DNA from: Chersky-822 sp035606435
Lineage (GTDB): Bacteria > Actinomycetota > Actinomycetes > Streptosporangiales > Streptosporangiaceae
DNA length: 64,000 nt
Assembly: GCA_035606435.1 (NCBI GenBank)
Contig: DATNFM010000054.1
Coordinates: 10,070-74,069 of the forward strand
Direction: 5' to 3'
Below, piece after piece: positions 44,869-52,710 of the stretch (position 1 is the stretch's first letter; every line of letters starts with the position of its first letter). The notes under the pieces are model-generated. The model was not told the DNA's origin. It worked only from the letters and a program-made list of their open reading frames with translations, and did not search any database. The translations under genes and the position numbers were made by a program.

Positions 44869-46596
44869 ATGCCTATCCGCGTGATGCTCCTCGTCGTCCC
44901 CGGTGATCAGCCCATGTTCACCAAGATGAATTTGCCGCCCTTCGGGCCGGGCATCGTGGCCGCGAGCCTGCGCGACGCCGGTTACGAGGTCGACTTCCAC
45001 GACCTCAACTCCGATCTGGAGCGGATGTGGCACGCGGGCGAGTTCACCAAGGCCGAACTGCGCCCGTTCTACGACGAGCGCGCGGTGATCGACTACATGG
45101 CTGGCGCCAGCGACGATTTCCTGGACTCGTTCGCCGGCCGCCTGCTGGCCGGCAAGGACATCGCCGCCGCCGATGTGGTGGGGATTTCGGCCGGCGGCGA
45201 TTTCGCGTTCCTTGAAATGCAGTCAGCGGCCGTGCTCGGCGCGCACGTCCAGCGTCACTACGGCAAGCCGGTCGTGCTCGGCGGGAACAACCTCGATTAC
45301 CTGATGCAATTCCACGACGCGTTCTACAGCTGGTGGAAGGCCTGCATCACGCATTTCTCGGCGGCCGTCACCGGCCCGGGCGAGGACGTGTTCGTCGAGC
45401 TCGCCCGGGCCCTGGGCGGCGGCGGGCCGCTGCTGCCGATGGCCAGGGCCGGCGTCGCCCGGGTGGCCGGCAATACGATCCTGCGGGCACCGGACGCCGT
45501 GCACCGCATCCTGGCCCCGGACTTCGACGGGCTCCGTCTGGATGACTACAACAACTACATCCGGTACCGGCCAGAAGCCAGCGCGCGCAAGCAGGCCGTC
45601 GATGAGCAGTGGAACCGGATGCAGCTCTACAAGTTCCCGGCCTACCTGAGCCGGCTGGCCAACGACGCGAACGCCGCTCAGATCGGCAAGGGCGCGTCCA
45701 GCACGCTGATCATGCCGTACGTCTTCAACTACAACTGCCCGTACTCGTGCGCGTTCTGCACCGAGAGCCTGGAGCGGAACAAGCTCGTGCACGCCTCGGT
45801 CGACGACATCATCACCGACATGTCGGGGCTGGCCGAAAAGTACCAGACCACGCACTTTTATCTGTTCAACAACTACTTCAACCTGCTCAACGGCTTCGTG
45901 GAGGAGTTCGCTAGCCGGGTCGTCATGCACGGCGTCAAGCTGAACTGGTCGGACTGTGCGCGCTTCAACAGCCTCACCTACGAGCGCCTGGCGCTGCTCG
46001 CCGACTCTGGCTGCCGGAAGCTGACGTTCGGCCTGGAAACCGCCAGTAACACGATGCTGAAAATCATCGACAAGAAGGTCAAGCTGACCGAGGCCGAGCA
46101 AGTGCTGCGCTGGTGCAAGGAGATCGGAATCTGGGCCGACCTCGAGATCATCACGGGAATGCCGCACGAAGACGACAGGATCTTCGCCGATACGGCCGAC
46201 TTCCTTGAGCGCAACTCCGACTACATCAACTACTTCCACATCAACCGGTATTTCGTCGCGCCGAAGTCGCTGATGGGCGCCAAGCCCGAGGCGTACGGCA
46301 TGAAGCTTCGCAAGGTTCCCGACGCCTACCAGCGGCTGCTGGATGCCAACTATCAGTGGCTCGCCGACGACCTGGATATCTCCTACAAGCCGCAGAACTT
46401 CCGGGTCTACGAATTCGACGAGATCGGCGGCCGGACCGCCGAGGAACTCGCCGCCGACGTCGGCCCCAAGATCGCCAAGCTCAACGCGATCCAGAGCAGC
46501 GACTACATCGACGCGTTCCGGGTCTTGAGCCTGCAGCAGGACCGGCTGCCCAAGACGCCCGCCACCCTCAGCAACGACTCTATGGCGCTGGCCTGA
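44869..46596 (+). CDS. B12-binding-type (class B-like) radical SAM enzyme
   Basis: A 575-residue protein. Residues 1-185 form a cobalamin-binding-like Rossmann domain (RVMLLVVPGD...PFGPGIVAASLRDAGYEVDFHDLN...VVGISAGGDFAF...PVVLGGNN). The radical SAM core starts near 280 with the cluster motif C290-PYS-C294-AF-C297, then GCRKLTFGLETASNTMLKIIDKKVKL and DLEIITGMPHED. ATG 44869 has AGAAGG 8 bases ahead; GTG 44860, overlapping the GT1 stop, is the alternative. Such enzymes do radical methylation or ring chemistry on unactivated carbons. The adjacent precursor-like peptide is the likely substrate. Confidence 0.88.
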   Translation: MPIRVMLLVVPGDQPMFTKMNLPPFGPGIVAASLRDAGYEVDFHDLNSDLERMWHAGEFTKAELRPFYDERAVIDYMAGASDDFLDSFAGRLLAGKDIAAADVVGISAGGDFAFLEMQSAAVLGAHVQRHYGKPVVLGGNNLDYLMQFHDAFYSWWKACITHFSAAVTGPGEDVFVELARALGGGGPLLPMARAGVARVAGNTILRAPDAVHRILAPDFDGLRLDDYNNYIRYRPEASARKQAVDEQWNRMQLYKFPAYLSRLANDANAAQIGKGASSTLIMPYVFNYNCPYSCAFCTESLERNKLVHASVDDIITDMSGLAEKYQTTHFYLFNNYFNLLNGFVEEFASRVVMHGVKLNWSDCARFNSLTYERLALLADSGCRKLTFGLETASNTMLKIIDKKVKLTEAEQVLRWCKEIGIWADLEIITGMPHEDDRIFADTADFLERNSDYINYFHINRYFVAPKSLMGAKPEAYGMKLRKVPDAYQRLLDANYQWLADDLDISYKPQNFRVYEFDEIGGRTAEELAADVGPKIAKLNAIQSSDYIDAFRVLSLQQDRLPKTPATLSNDSMALA

Positions 46597-46624
46597 GGCC
46601 AGATCGCAGGAAGGGAGCACTCAG

Positions 46625-46942
46625 GTGACGACCGCAGAAACGACCGCGCAAGACGGTCAGCCCGCGCAGAACCAGGTCAAGGAGGTGCTTGAGCGGGCGA
46701 TCGCGGAGCCGGAGTTCGCGCAGAAGCTGCTCGATGACCCCGATGAGGCGCTGTCCGGCTACACGCTGACCGAGGTGCAGTTGCTGCTCCTGCGCAGCCT
46801 CGACGAGGAGGACCTGGCGAAACTGACGCCGGAGAACCTGGAGGAGTTCTTCGCGGTCGACTCGGCCGTCTACACGCCTGAGGACGCCCGGATGGTCCAG
46901 CTCGGCTACGAGATGTACGACGAGGAAGAGCTCGAAGGTTAG
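46625..46942 (+). CDS. RiPP precursor-like peptide, 105 aa
   Basis: An acidic 105-residue protein from GTG 46625 (GGAAGGGAG ahead). Residues 19-60 read VKEVLERAIAEPEFAQKLLDDPDEALSGYTLTEVQLLLLRSL, the EF..LL.DP..AL..Y.LT..E...L pattern of actinobacterial leader peptides (Franean1_4349-like, related to Nif11/NHLP leaders). After DEEDLAKLTPENLEEFFA, the putative core is VDSAVYTPEDARMVQLGYEM plus YDEEELEG: no Cys, three Tyr, one Met-rich stretch. It lies between two radical SAM genes. The alternative is a small carrier or PqqD-like recognition protein. Confidence 0.7.
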   Translation: MTTAETTAQDGQPAQNQVKEVLERAIAEPEFAQKLLDDPDEALSGYTLTEVQLLLLRSLDEEDLAKLTPENLEEFFAVDSAVYTPEDARMVQLGYEMYDEEELEG

Positions 46943-46951
46943 GGGCTGGTC

Positions 46952-47989
46952 GTGAAGGCGCTCAGCATCCACCTGACCGACGTATGCAATAGCAAGTGCA
47001 CGTTCTGCATTGTCGACGCGCCGTACATGAAGCAGGACACGATCATGCGACGACGGGTGTCGAGGTTTCTCGCCGAGCACGCGGGTCAGGGCTACGAGGC
47101 GGTCAGCCTGCATGGCGGTGAGGCCACGGTCCGGCCGGACTTCCTTGAGATCCTGGACGAGATCGCCGAACGGGGCTACCCGACCGTGTTCTTGATGACC
47201 AACGGCCGCAAGTTCGCCCGGATGAACTACGCCCAGACCGTGGTCGGCAAGGGAGTCAGCGAGTTCATCATTTCGCTGCACGGCGCCACGGCCGCGACCC
47301 AGGACGGGATCAGCCTCGCGCGCGGATCGTTCGACCAGGCGATCCAGGGCATCAAGAACGTCAAGGCACTGGGCGCGACGGTGCGCACGAACTCCGTCGT
47401 CTGCAAGGACAACTACACCGAGCTGCCGGCCATCATCGACCTCTGCCTGGATCTCGGAGCCGACCAGGTGAGCATCTCGGCGCTGCATACCTCCGGCACG
47501 GCGTTGCGCAACTTCGACAAGGTCACGCCGCGGTACGAGGTGATCCGGCCGTACGTGGTCGAGGCGACCGACCGGGCGGTTCGCCGGGGCACCCGGCCGT
47601 ACCTGGAGGGCTTCCCTTACTGCGCGGTGCCGCCGGAGTACGAGGAGTACCTGGTCGACTGGGAGGAACACAAGTACAAGGTCCTGTACCGCAGCTTCGT
47701 CATGGACGACTACGGCGACCACATGGACGACTTCGCCCGGGTGAAGGACGAGCGCTGCGACTCGTGCTTCTTCAACGACGTGTGCGGCGGCGTCTACAAG
47801 GAGTACGCCGAGTTCATCGGCTGGGACGAGTTCAAGCCAGTGCTGACCCGGGGGGACGACCCCCCGGAACCCCCCGAAGGTCGGGACGCCTTAGGCGCCG
47901 CCTTCCCTCCTCGCTCTGGCGCTTCGCTTTGTCGCTCGTCAGTCCAGGCGGCACCGCGCCCCGACGGTCCGGTGGTGACTGTTCAATGA
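46952..47989 (+). CDS. radical SAM enzyme with C-terminal auxiliary cluster (paralogue 1)
   Basis: A 345-residue radical SAM enzyme. The start MKALSIHLTDVCNSKCTFC gives the cluster cysteines C12, C16 and C19. SLHGGEATVRPDFLEIL is the SAM-binding GGE region. A C-terminal auxiliary-cluster (twitch/SPASM-like) set is GFPYCAVP and CDSCFFNDVC. After DEFKPV the last 45 residues (LTRGDDPPEPPEGRDALGAA and onward) are encoded entirely by repeats A4 and C1. The stop overlaps the helper start by 4 bases, so coupling survived the insertion. Close paralogue of 52707-53666. It probably modifies the precursor peptide. Confidence 0.9.
   Translation: MKALSIHLTDVCNSKCTFCIVDAPYMKQDTIMRRRVSRFLAEHAGQGYEAVSLHGGEATVRPDFLEILDEIAERGYPTVFLMTNGRKFARMNYAQTVVGKGVSEFIISLHGATAATQDGISLARGSFDQAIQGIKNVKALGATVRTNSVVCKDNYTELPAIIDLCLDLGADQVSISALHTSGTALRNFDKVTPRYEVIRPYVVEATDRAVRRGTRPYLEGFPYCAVPPEYEEYLVDWEEHKYKVLYRSFVMDDYGDHMDDFARVKDERCDSCFFNDVCGGVYKEYAEFIGWDEFKPVLTRGDDPPEPPEGRDALGAAFPPRSGASLCRSSVQAAPRPDGPVVTVQ
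47846..47876 (+). repeat. family A hairpin repeat, copy A4 (3' end of radical SAM 1)
   Basis: GACCCGGGGGGACGACCCCC then CGGAACCCCCC. Perfect 8-bp stem with ACGA loop. It encodes RGDDPPEPP. It is followed 2 bases later by C1, making a composite A-C element. Confidence 0.95.
47879..47967 (+). repeat. family C structured repeat, copy C1
   Basis: Ends are the inverted repeat GTCGGGACGC/GCGCCCCGAC. The inner palindrome is GCCTTAGGCGCC, followed by GCCTTCCCTCCTCG and CGCTCGTCAGTCCAGGCGGC as in C2 (reverse complement). It has a 13-base longer variable loop than C2. It encodes the tail of radical SAM 1 up to the helper start. Confidence 0.92.
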
Positions 47990-48663
47990 TCCCGATTACC
48001 AAGGCCGACGACGACCTCTTCGGGACGGCCGTACTCGCGACTCGGCTGGGGCGGGCCAGGGCGCTGATCGAGCATCTGCGTAAGCGGTACCACGACGAAT
48101 GGGATGACCCGATGGCTGGCGTGCCGTTCGCGCTGGCGATGTTCGCCCTGGTGCAATCGGGGCGAACAGAGATCTCGGCGGAGTTCAACTTCACCGACAT
48201 CATCGAGACGTTCGGCGATCTGCTTTATGACGAGCCCAATCACTGGCTCGCCCGGTACCTGCGAATCCACGCCCGGACGCTGCTGCCGACCGACGGCGAC
48301 TACCAGAACTACATGATCGCCGAGCGAGTCAGGGCCGCCGAGGACGTCCAGGAACTGATCGACCGGCAGAGCCGGGCCGCCTGGCAGCCCTGGTTCACCT
48401 GCACCTACATCACGGCGGCCAGGCTGGCCTGGCAGACGAACCCGGCCGACCTGGACGCGATCGCGAAACTGGTCACGACGGCCGCTGAGTTGCCGTGCGC
48501 GCCGGTCAGGTTCCCCTCGCTCGGCAGCGTCATGTGCAGCTCGTTCTTCTTGTACTACGACCAGCCTGAACTGCCGGAACGAGACACGGTCGGCGCCTTG
48601 ACGGGGCTGGTCTTCCCCGATCACCTGATCGTGAAGCGCGACCGGGTGGAGCGGCTCGCATGA
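47986..48663 (+). CDS. unknown cluster helper protein (paralogue 1)
   Basis: A 225-residue soluble protein starting MIPITKADDDLFGTAVLATRLGRARALIEHL. It has alternating Ala/Leu-rich helices and a conserved stretch EPNHWLARYLRIHARTLLP. Its paralogue at 53670 shows EPDHWFARYGRARLQTLTP at the same place, plus matching PADDELYG and RFPSLGSVMCSSFF/RLPALGAVLCEPLV motifs. The pattern suggests a TPR-like helical repeat protein. No catalytic motif is recognisable. It follows a radical SAM gene and precedes a GT-B-like gene in both copies, so a partner or substrate-presentation role is inferred. It is bracketed by inverted A-C repeat composites. Confidence 0.7.
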   Translation: MIPITKADDDLFGTAVLATRLGRARALIEHLRKRYHDEWDDPMAGVPFALAMFALVQSGRTEISAEFNFTDIIETFGDLLYDEPNHWLARYLRIHARTLLPTDGDYQNYMIAERVRAAEDVQELIDRQSRAAWQPWFTCTYITAARLAWQTNPADLDAIAKLVTTAAELPCAPVRFPSLGSVMCSSFFLYYDQPELPERDTVGALTGLVFPDHLIVKRDRVERLA

Positions 48664-50090
48664 GTGCCCGGGAGGGGCGCGGTGCCGCCTGGACTGACGA
48701 GCGCAGTTTGCGAGGAGGGAAGGCGGCGCCTAAGGCGCCCCTCCCTTCGGGGGGTTCCGGGGGGTCGTCCCCCCGGGCCAGCACAGCTAAGACCGTTCTC
48801 TTCATCGTCACCAGCTTCTGGGCCTTTGGTGAGTTGGCGATCGCGCTTGAGTTCGCCGAGCGGATGACCGGCACCGGATTCCGGCCGCTGTTCCTAATTC
48901 CGCCCACGCACCGGGCGCAGGTCGCCGCGACCGGGTTTGAATACCAGGTCATGATCCCGGGAGCCGGAAAGATCAACCGGATTCAGCTCGCGGACATCGG
49001 CCATGTGCACCAGCCCGCGCTGGTCGTGCTCGCCGACTTCCTGAACTACGACTTCTGCGAGCGTCACTACGGGCTGCGCCGCGGCGATCTCGCCGTGTTC
49101 GGCTGCCCGATCGGTACCTTCGACGACTTCTCGTGGGGCCGGCCGGGCGCCTGGCTGGACACCTACGGATTCCAGGCGAAGGTCGAGGGCGAGATCACGC
49201 TCGACGGGCTGTCGTTCCGGTTGCGACCGTGTCCCCTCAATGACCCGATAGCAGAGCACAATCCGCTCGATGAAATCGGTGAAGCCCAGATCTACCCGTA
49301 CCCGATGCTCGAGAACGTCACCGACGTTCCCGACGACCATCGGGCCACCGTCCGGAGCGAACTCGGCCTGGCTAAGGACCGGCCGGTGGTGCTGGTGACC
49401 GGCGCGACGTGGCAGCGGACACACGAGGCGTATCCCAGGGTCACGGCGTTCGTGAATGCCTGCAACTCGATGCTGGAACGGCTGCTGGCGAACCTGCTTC
49501 CGCACGCGGACGTGCTGGCCGTCGGGCCGCAACTGGTATTCGGTGACCAGGTGCCGGCTGGATTCCACCCGCTCGGATCGGTTCCGCCGGAGCGGTTCCA
49601 GCGGCTGATCCAGGCCGTCGACCTGCACATCTCGAACAACATCATCTCGGTGAGCCTGCACCGGCTGGCGCTGCGCGGGATCCCGTCGGTCGTGATGATC
49701 AACTCCCTGCACAAGCGGTCCGGGCGACTCCGCTGGGAAATGCCCTCGGGGGGCTCCGGGGGGCCGTCCCCCCTGGCCAGCTCAGCGGCCCCAGGGCTGT
49801 CTGGGTTCGCCCAGGGAGTCATCGATGACCTCGACTACCTGTATCCATACCGGATGTTCCCGGTCGGGTGGTACCACTTCCTGGACTCGTTGCTGGCCGG
49901 CAATCCGTTCAGCGACGTGATCACGCAGGTCGAGACGTTCGACGAGGAGGCGGCGCTGGCCGCGATCCTCCCGTTGCTTGCCGCTGGTCCGGAGCGCGAC
50001 CGGCTGGCAACTGCCCGCGAGCAATACCTCGAGGCGCTGCGCAAGCTGCCCGAGGTCGGTTCGATCCTGAATGAGGTGGCGGCGCTATGA
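48660..50090 (+). CDS. GT-B-like glycosyltransferase (DUF6365-like?), paralogue A
   Basis: A 476-residue protein. Residues 1-40 (EGRGAAWTDERSLRGGKAAP, then SGGSGGSSPRAS) are encoded by repeats C2 and A5; the true fold starts at KTVLFIVTSFWAFGELAIALEFAERM. A C-terminal donor-like Rossmann (RPVVLVTGATWQ; VDLHISNNIISVSLHRLALRGIPSVVMIN) precedes a shared family motif YPYRMFPVGWYHFLDSLLAGNPFSDVI. A second A-type insertion (49745-49777) lies in the loop before it. Related to 50087 and 54435. Probably a sugar transferase; the family name is my recollection only. Confidence 0.7.
   Translation: MSAREGRGAAWTDERSLRGGKAAPKAPLPSGGSGGSSPRASTAKTVLFIVTSFWAFGELAIALEFAERMTGTGFRPLFLIPPTHRAQVAATGFEYQVMIPGAGKINRIQLADIGHVHQPALVVLADFLNYDFCERHYGLRRGDLAVFGCPIGTFDDFSWGRPGAWLDTYGFQAKVEGEITLDGLSFRLRPCPLNDPIAEHNPLDEIGEAQIYPYPMLENVTDVPDDHRATVRSELGLAKDRPVVLVTGATWQRTHEAYPRVTAFVNACNSMLERLLANLLPHADVLAVGPQLVFGDQVPAGFHPLGSVPPERFQRLIQAVDLHISNNIISVSLHRLALRGIPSVVMINSLHKRSGRLRWEMPSGGSGGPSPLASSAAPGLSGFAQGVIDDLDYLYPYRMFPVGWYHFLDSLLAGNPFSDVITQVETFDEEAALAAILPLLAAGPERDRLATAREQYLEALRKLPEVGSILNEVAAL
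48670..48745 (-). repeat. family C structured repeat, copy C2
   Basis: 76-bp element with perfect 11-bp terminal inverted repeats GGGAGGGGCGC/GCGCCCCTCCC. Inner arms GGTGCCGCC/GGCGGCGCC and palindrome GGCGCC-TAA-GGCGCC. Opposite orientation to C1. It encodes the N-terminal extension of the GT-B-like protein. Confidence 0.93.
48748..48777 (-). repeat. family A hairpin repeat, copy A5 (5' end of GT-B-like gene)
   Basis: Reverse complement of the A4 core (GGGGGGTTCCGGGGGGTCGT then CCCCCCGGG). Adjacent to C2, forming a C-A composite that mirrors A4-C1. Confidence 0.95.
49745..49777 (-). repeat. family A repeat, copy A6 (inside GT-B-like gene)
   Basis: CTCGGGGGGCTCCGGGGGGC then CGTCCCCCCTGG; loop changed from CGT to CCGT side. 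It encodes SGGSGGPSPLA in a loop of paralogue A. Confidence 0.9.
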
Positions 50091-51367
50091 AACTCCTGGT
50101 GCTAGCTCCAAGCCGGCGTTCGCGCGGGGATGCGATCATCGCCGCCGACCTGGCTCGATCGCTGCCGAGGTCGCGGTTTCAGGTCGCGTTCGCGGCGGCG
50201 CCTGAAGTCCTGTCCCAACTGCACGACCTGGGAATGCCGACGCTGCCGCTGACCGGCGCCACCCCGGCCGACAACCTAGCGATCCTGGATCAGATCGTCG
50301 CCGGCTTCAAGCCGGACTGCCTGGTCGCCGCCGACGCGTTCGAGCTGGAGCACACCACGAAGTGGTCGGGCCTGGCGATGGGCATGCTGCGCGAGCGCTA
50401 CGGCCGGCCGGTCGCGAGCCTGGACCGGCTGGGCTGGCAGGCGGCCGGCTACAAGGCCGACATCTACGGCGGCGGCGCTGGCCAACTCAGTGAGCTGACC
50501 TTCCCGCCGCTGCTGGATGACTGCGACGTGCTGATCAGGCCGTGCCCGCCGCACCGGGCCGAGCCGGGTCCGGCTGGCGTTGTGGTGGCGCCGCTCGGGC
50601 TGTCCGGGCTGCGCGATGGAGGGCGAACGTCGGAGTCCGCCCGGGCGGACCATGCCTCTGGCAAGGAGGCGGAGACCACTCTGCCGCTGCTAGGGGGACG
50701 ACCCCCTAGGACCCCCGACCAACCCGTAGTGTTTCTTTCCAACTCAGCGTGGGAGTACCGCAACCGGACTCGGTCTCTGGCCGTGGCTGAGCTGATCGAT
50801 GCGTTGCCGCGATTGATCCACAGTCATCTCGCCGCGCTGGGCCGGCGGCTGCGGGTGGTGCACGTCGGGGCGCGGCAGTGGCGGTTCCCGCTCGCCGACC
50901 AGATCGACTACCGGCACTTCAGCAAGCTGCCATACCAGATGTTCCACGAGAAGCTGGCGGCGGCGGACCTGTTCGTGACGACGAACGTGCTGTCGGTCAC
51001 GCTCGCGCAAGCGGTGCTGTCCGGCGTCCCGGCGCTCGTCCTGGAGAACCACCAGACGCTCGGGGCATCCGAGTTGCCCGGCTGGGTTGGCGCGGCGGCC
51101 CCGCTGCTGCGTTCCGCGTATCCGTTCCGGGTCGCGCCGCTGGGCTGGCACGACTTCCTGGAGCCACTGCTGGCCGGGAACCCGTACGCCGACTGTTTCG
51201 CGAGCGCCGGGATCCTGGATCGGCAGGCGGTGCTCAGTGCGGTGAATGGGCTGCTGGACGACGAACCGGGTCGATCGCAGCTTAAGGAGCGTCAGCAGGG
51301 TTTCCGCGACGCGCTGGCCGGGCTCCCTCCGGTCGGCGAGGCCCTGGCGGCGGCGGTGCCTCGATGA
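50087..51367 (+). CDS. GT-B-like glycosyltransferase, paralogue B
   Basis: A 426-residue GT-B-like protein. N-terminal MKLLVLAPSRRSRGDAIIAADLARSLPRSRFQVAFAAAPE is Rossmann-like. The middle has CLVAADAFELEHTTKWSGL. The donor half is PVVFLSNSAWEYRNRTRSLA with LFVTTNVLSVTLAQAVLSGVPALVLENHQTLG, ending in the family motif YPFRVAPLGWHDFLEPLLAGNPYADCF. Between the two halves about 40 residues (GRTSESARADHASGKEAETT, then LPLLGGRPPRTPD) have no counterpart in paralogue C and include repeat A7. It overlaps both neighbours (ATGA). The sugar donor is unknown. Confidence 0.75.
   Translation: MKLLVLAPSRRSRGDAIIAADLARSLPRSRFQVAFAAAPEVLSQLHDLGMPTLPLTGATPADNLAILDQIVAGFKPDCLVAADAFELEHTTKWSGLAMGMLRERYGRPVASLDRLGWQAAGYKADIYGGGAGQLSELTFPPLLDDCDVLIRPCPPHRAEPGPAGVVVAPLGLSGLRDGGRTSESARADHASGKEAETTLPLLGGRPPRTPDQPVVFLSNSAWEYRNRTRSLAVAELIDALPRLIHSHLAALGRRLRVVHVGARQWRFPLADQIDYRHFSKLPYQMFHEKLAAADLFVTTNVLSVTLAQAVLSGVPALVLENHQTLGASELPGWVGAAAPLLRSAYPFRVAPLGWHDFLEPLLAGNPYADCFASAGILDRQAVLSAVNGLLDDEPGRSQLKERQQGFRDALAGLPPVGEALAAAVPR
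50690..50717 (+). repeat. family A repeat, copy A7 (inside paralogue B)
   Basis: CTAGGGGG-ACGA-CCCCCTAG then GACCCCCGA. The stem is perfect but its closing pairs are C-G, T-A, A-T instead of C-G, C-G, G-C: compensatory changes relative to A4. Confidence 0.92.
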
Positions 51368-52710
51368 CGGCCGTAAGCGAGGCGACTCGACCGCTGGCCG
51401 GCCGGCGCCGGATCGACCCGTCGACCGGGCGGGTGTTCTCCGCGAGCATGCGCAACGACTTCCTGACCCCGCGCGGTACCCCATACAAGTGGCAGGAACT
51501 GACGGCCAGCGTCGAGCGGACGGTGATCGGCGGCGGGGGGCCGACCGTGGTGCCGGTGCGGTATGAATGGCAACGGGTGGACGCCCAGGTCGGCAATCCG
51601 GACGGGGCGCAGACGCGCCGGGAGTGGACGTTCGCCCGGGGGCAGAGCTTCACCTCGCTGCTGCTGCACACCGAACTGGACGGCGCCCTCGCGCCCATGC
51701 CGGACTTCGACGGGCCGACCTGCACCACGATGGACATCTCCTATCCGGGGCTGCCGAAGTCGCCCGCGGTCGACTTGCTGCTGATGCTGAGCTGGGACGT
51801 CGTCACGTTCGAGATGATGGCGACGAACCTGATCACCACGCCGGAGCTACGCGAGGTGGGCGGCTGCACCAACCTGGAGCGGATCTCGGGAACCTGGGCC
51901 GAGCTCCGGTTCTCCGATCCCAGGTCGACCGCGGTCTTCAGGAACGCGCGGGGGACGGCGCGGCACCTGGGGTACGGGCACGCCGACGGCCGGCCGACCC
52001 GGATCTACACCTCGACGTGCTTGGACTGCCAGCTGGATGTTCGGTCCGGGCCGCTGGCTGAGCGGGGCCGTTCGTCGTACTGGCTGACGCTGCAGGTCGA
52101 CGCCGAGAGCGCGGACCTGCTGTCGGCCGAGATGACCGAGATGATCGTCGCCACGCTGACCGGTCCTGAAGCGAAAGCAGTTCCGGTCTGCAAGCGCCGG
52201 ACCGTGCGGCTGTGGGCCGGGCTGGAGCCGAGCGGACTCGATCCGGCCGAGCCTTCCGCCTCCGGGACGGTCGCGGTCCAGCGGCACGACCCAGAGGTGC
52301 TCGCCGAGGCGATTAGGTTCGCCGGGCAGGTCGCCCAGTATCTGGCCTGGCAGGTCTCGTCGCTGGAGAACCTGCCGCAAGGGATGTCCGAGCTGGCCTT
52401 GATGGGATTCCGCAGCCTGGTGGGGGCGGACCTGGCCAGTACGTTTCTGCGGGTCAAGTCGCTGCAGACCGATCTGGAGGCGGCCGCTCGATCCTCTTCC
52501 GGGCAGGCCGCCCTGGCGCAGGCGCTGCCCGAGCACCGTCGGCGCCTTGAGGGGCTGCTCGCCTTCGGGCAGCTGGCGGCCGACGGGACCAACCGAGGCC
52601 TGGTTCTCGAAGAAGCCGACCGCAGGGCGACGCGCGCCCGCCTGCAGTCGGTCAGCAACGACCTCATCGCCCTGCTCGGGCTAGTCGAAAAACTGGAGCA
52701 ACCACAATGA
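51364..52710 (+). CDS. unknown 448-residue cluster protein
   Basis: No family recognised. The N-terminal 290 residues look beta-rich and enzyme-like (FTSLLLHTELDGALAPMPDF, CTTMDISYPGLPKSPAVDLL, TSTCLDCQLDV, then KAVPVCKRRTVRLWAGLEPSG). The last 150 are helical (LAEAIRFAGQVAQYLAWQVSSLENL and a final LQSVSNDLIALLGLVEKLEQ coiled-coil segment). There is no signal peptide. Four cysteines (TCTTMD, CTNLER, CLDC) are scattered. It is single copy, between module 1 and module 2, and joined to both by ATGA overlaps, so it is a core pathway gene. It could be a tailoring enzyme or a structural/immunity component. Confidence 0.6.
   Translation: MTAVSEATRPLAGRRRIDPSTGRVFSASMRNDFLTPRGTPYKWQELTASVERTVIGGGGPTVVPVRYEWQRVDAQVGNPDGAQTRREWTFARGQSFTSLLLHTELDGALAPMPDFDGPTCTTMDISYPGLPKSPAVDLLLMLSWDVVTFEMMATNLITTPELREVGGCTNLERISGTWAELRFSDPRSTAVFRNARGTARHLGYGHADGRPTRIYTSTCLDCQLDVRSGPLAERGRSSYWLTLQVDAESADLLSAEMTEMIVATLTGPEAKAVPVCKRRTVRLWAGLEPSGLDPAEPSASGTVAVQRHDPEVLAEAIRFAGQVAQYLAWQVSSLENLPQGMSELALMGFRSLVGADLASTFLRVKSLQTDLEAAARSSSGQAALAQALPEHRRRLEGLLAFGQLAADGTNRGLVLEEADRRATRARLQSVSNDLIALLGLVEKLEQPQ

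Noticed and set aside
47879..47967. Family C as a riboswitch or known structured RNA
   Set aside because: It sits inside translated sequence in two of three copies and in both orientations, which does not fit a cis-regulatory RNA.
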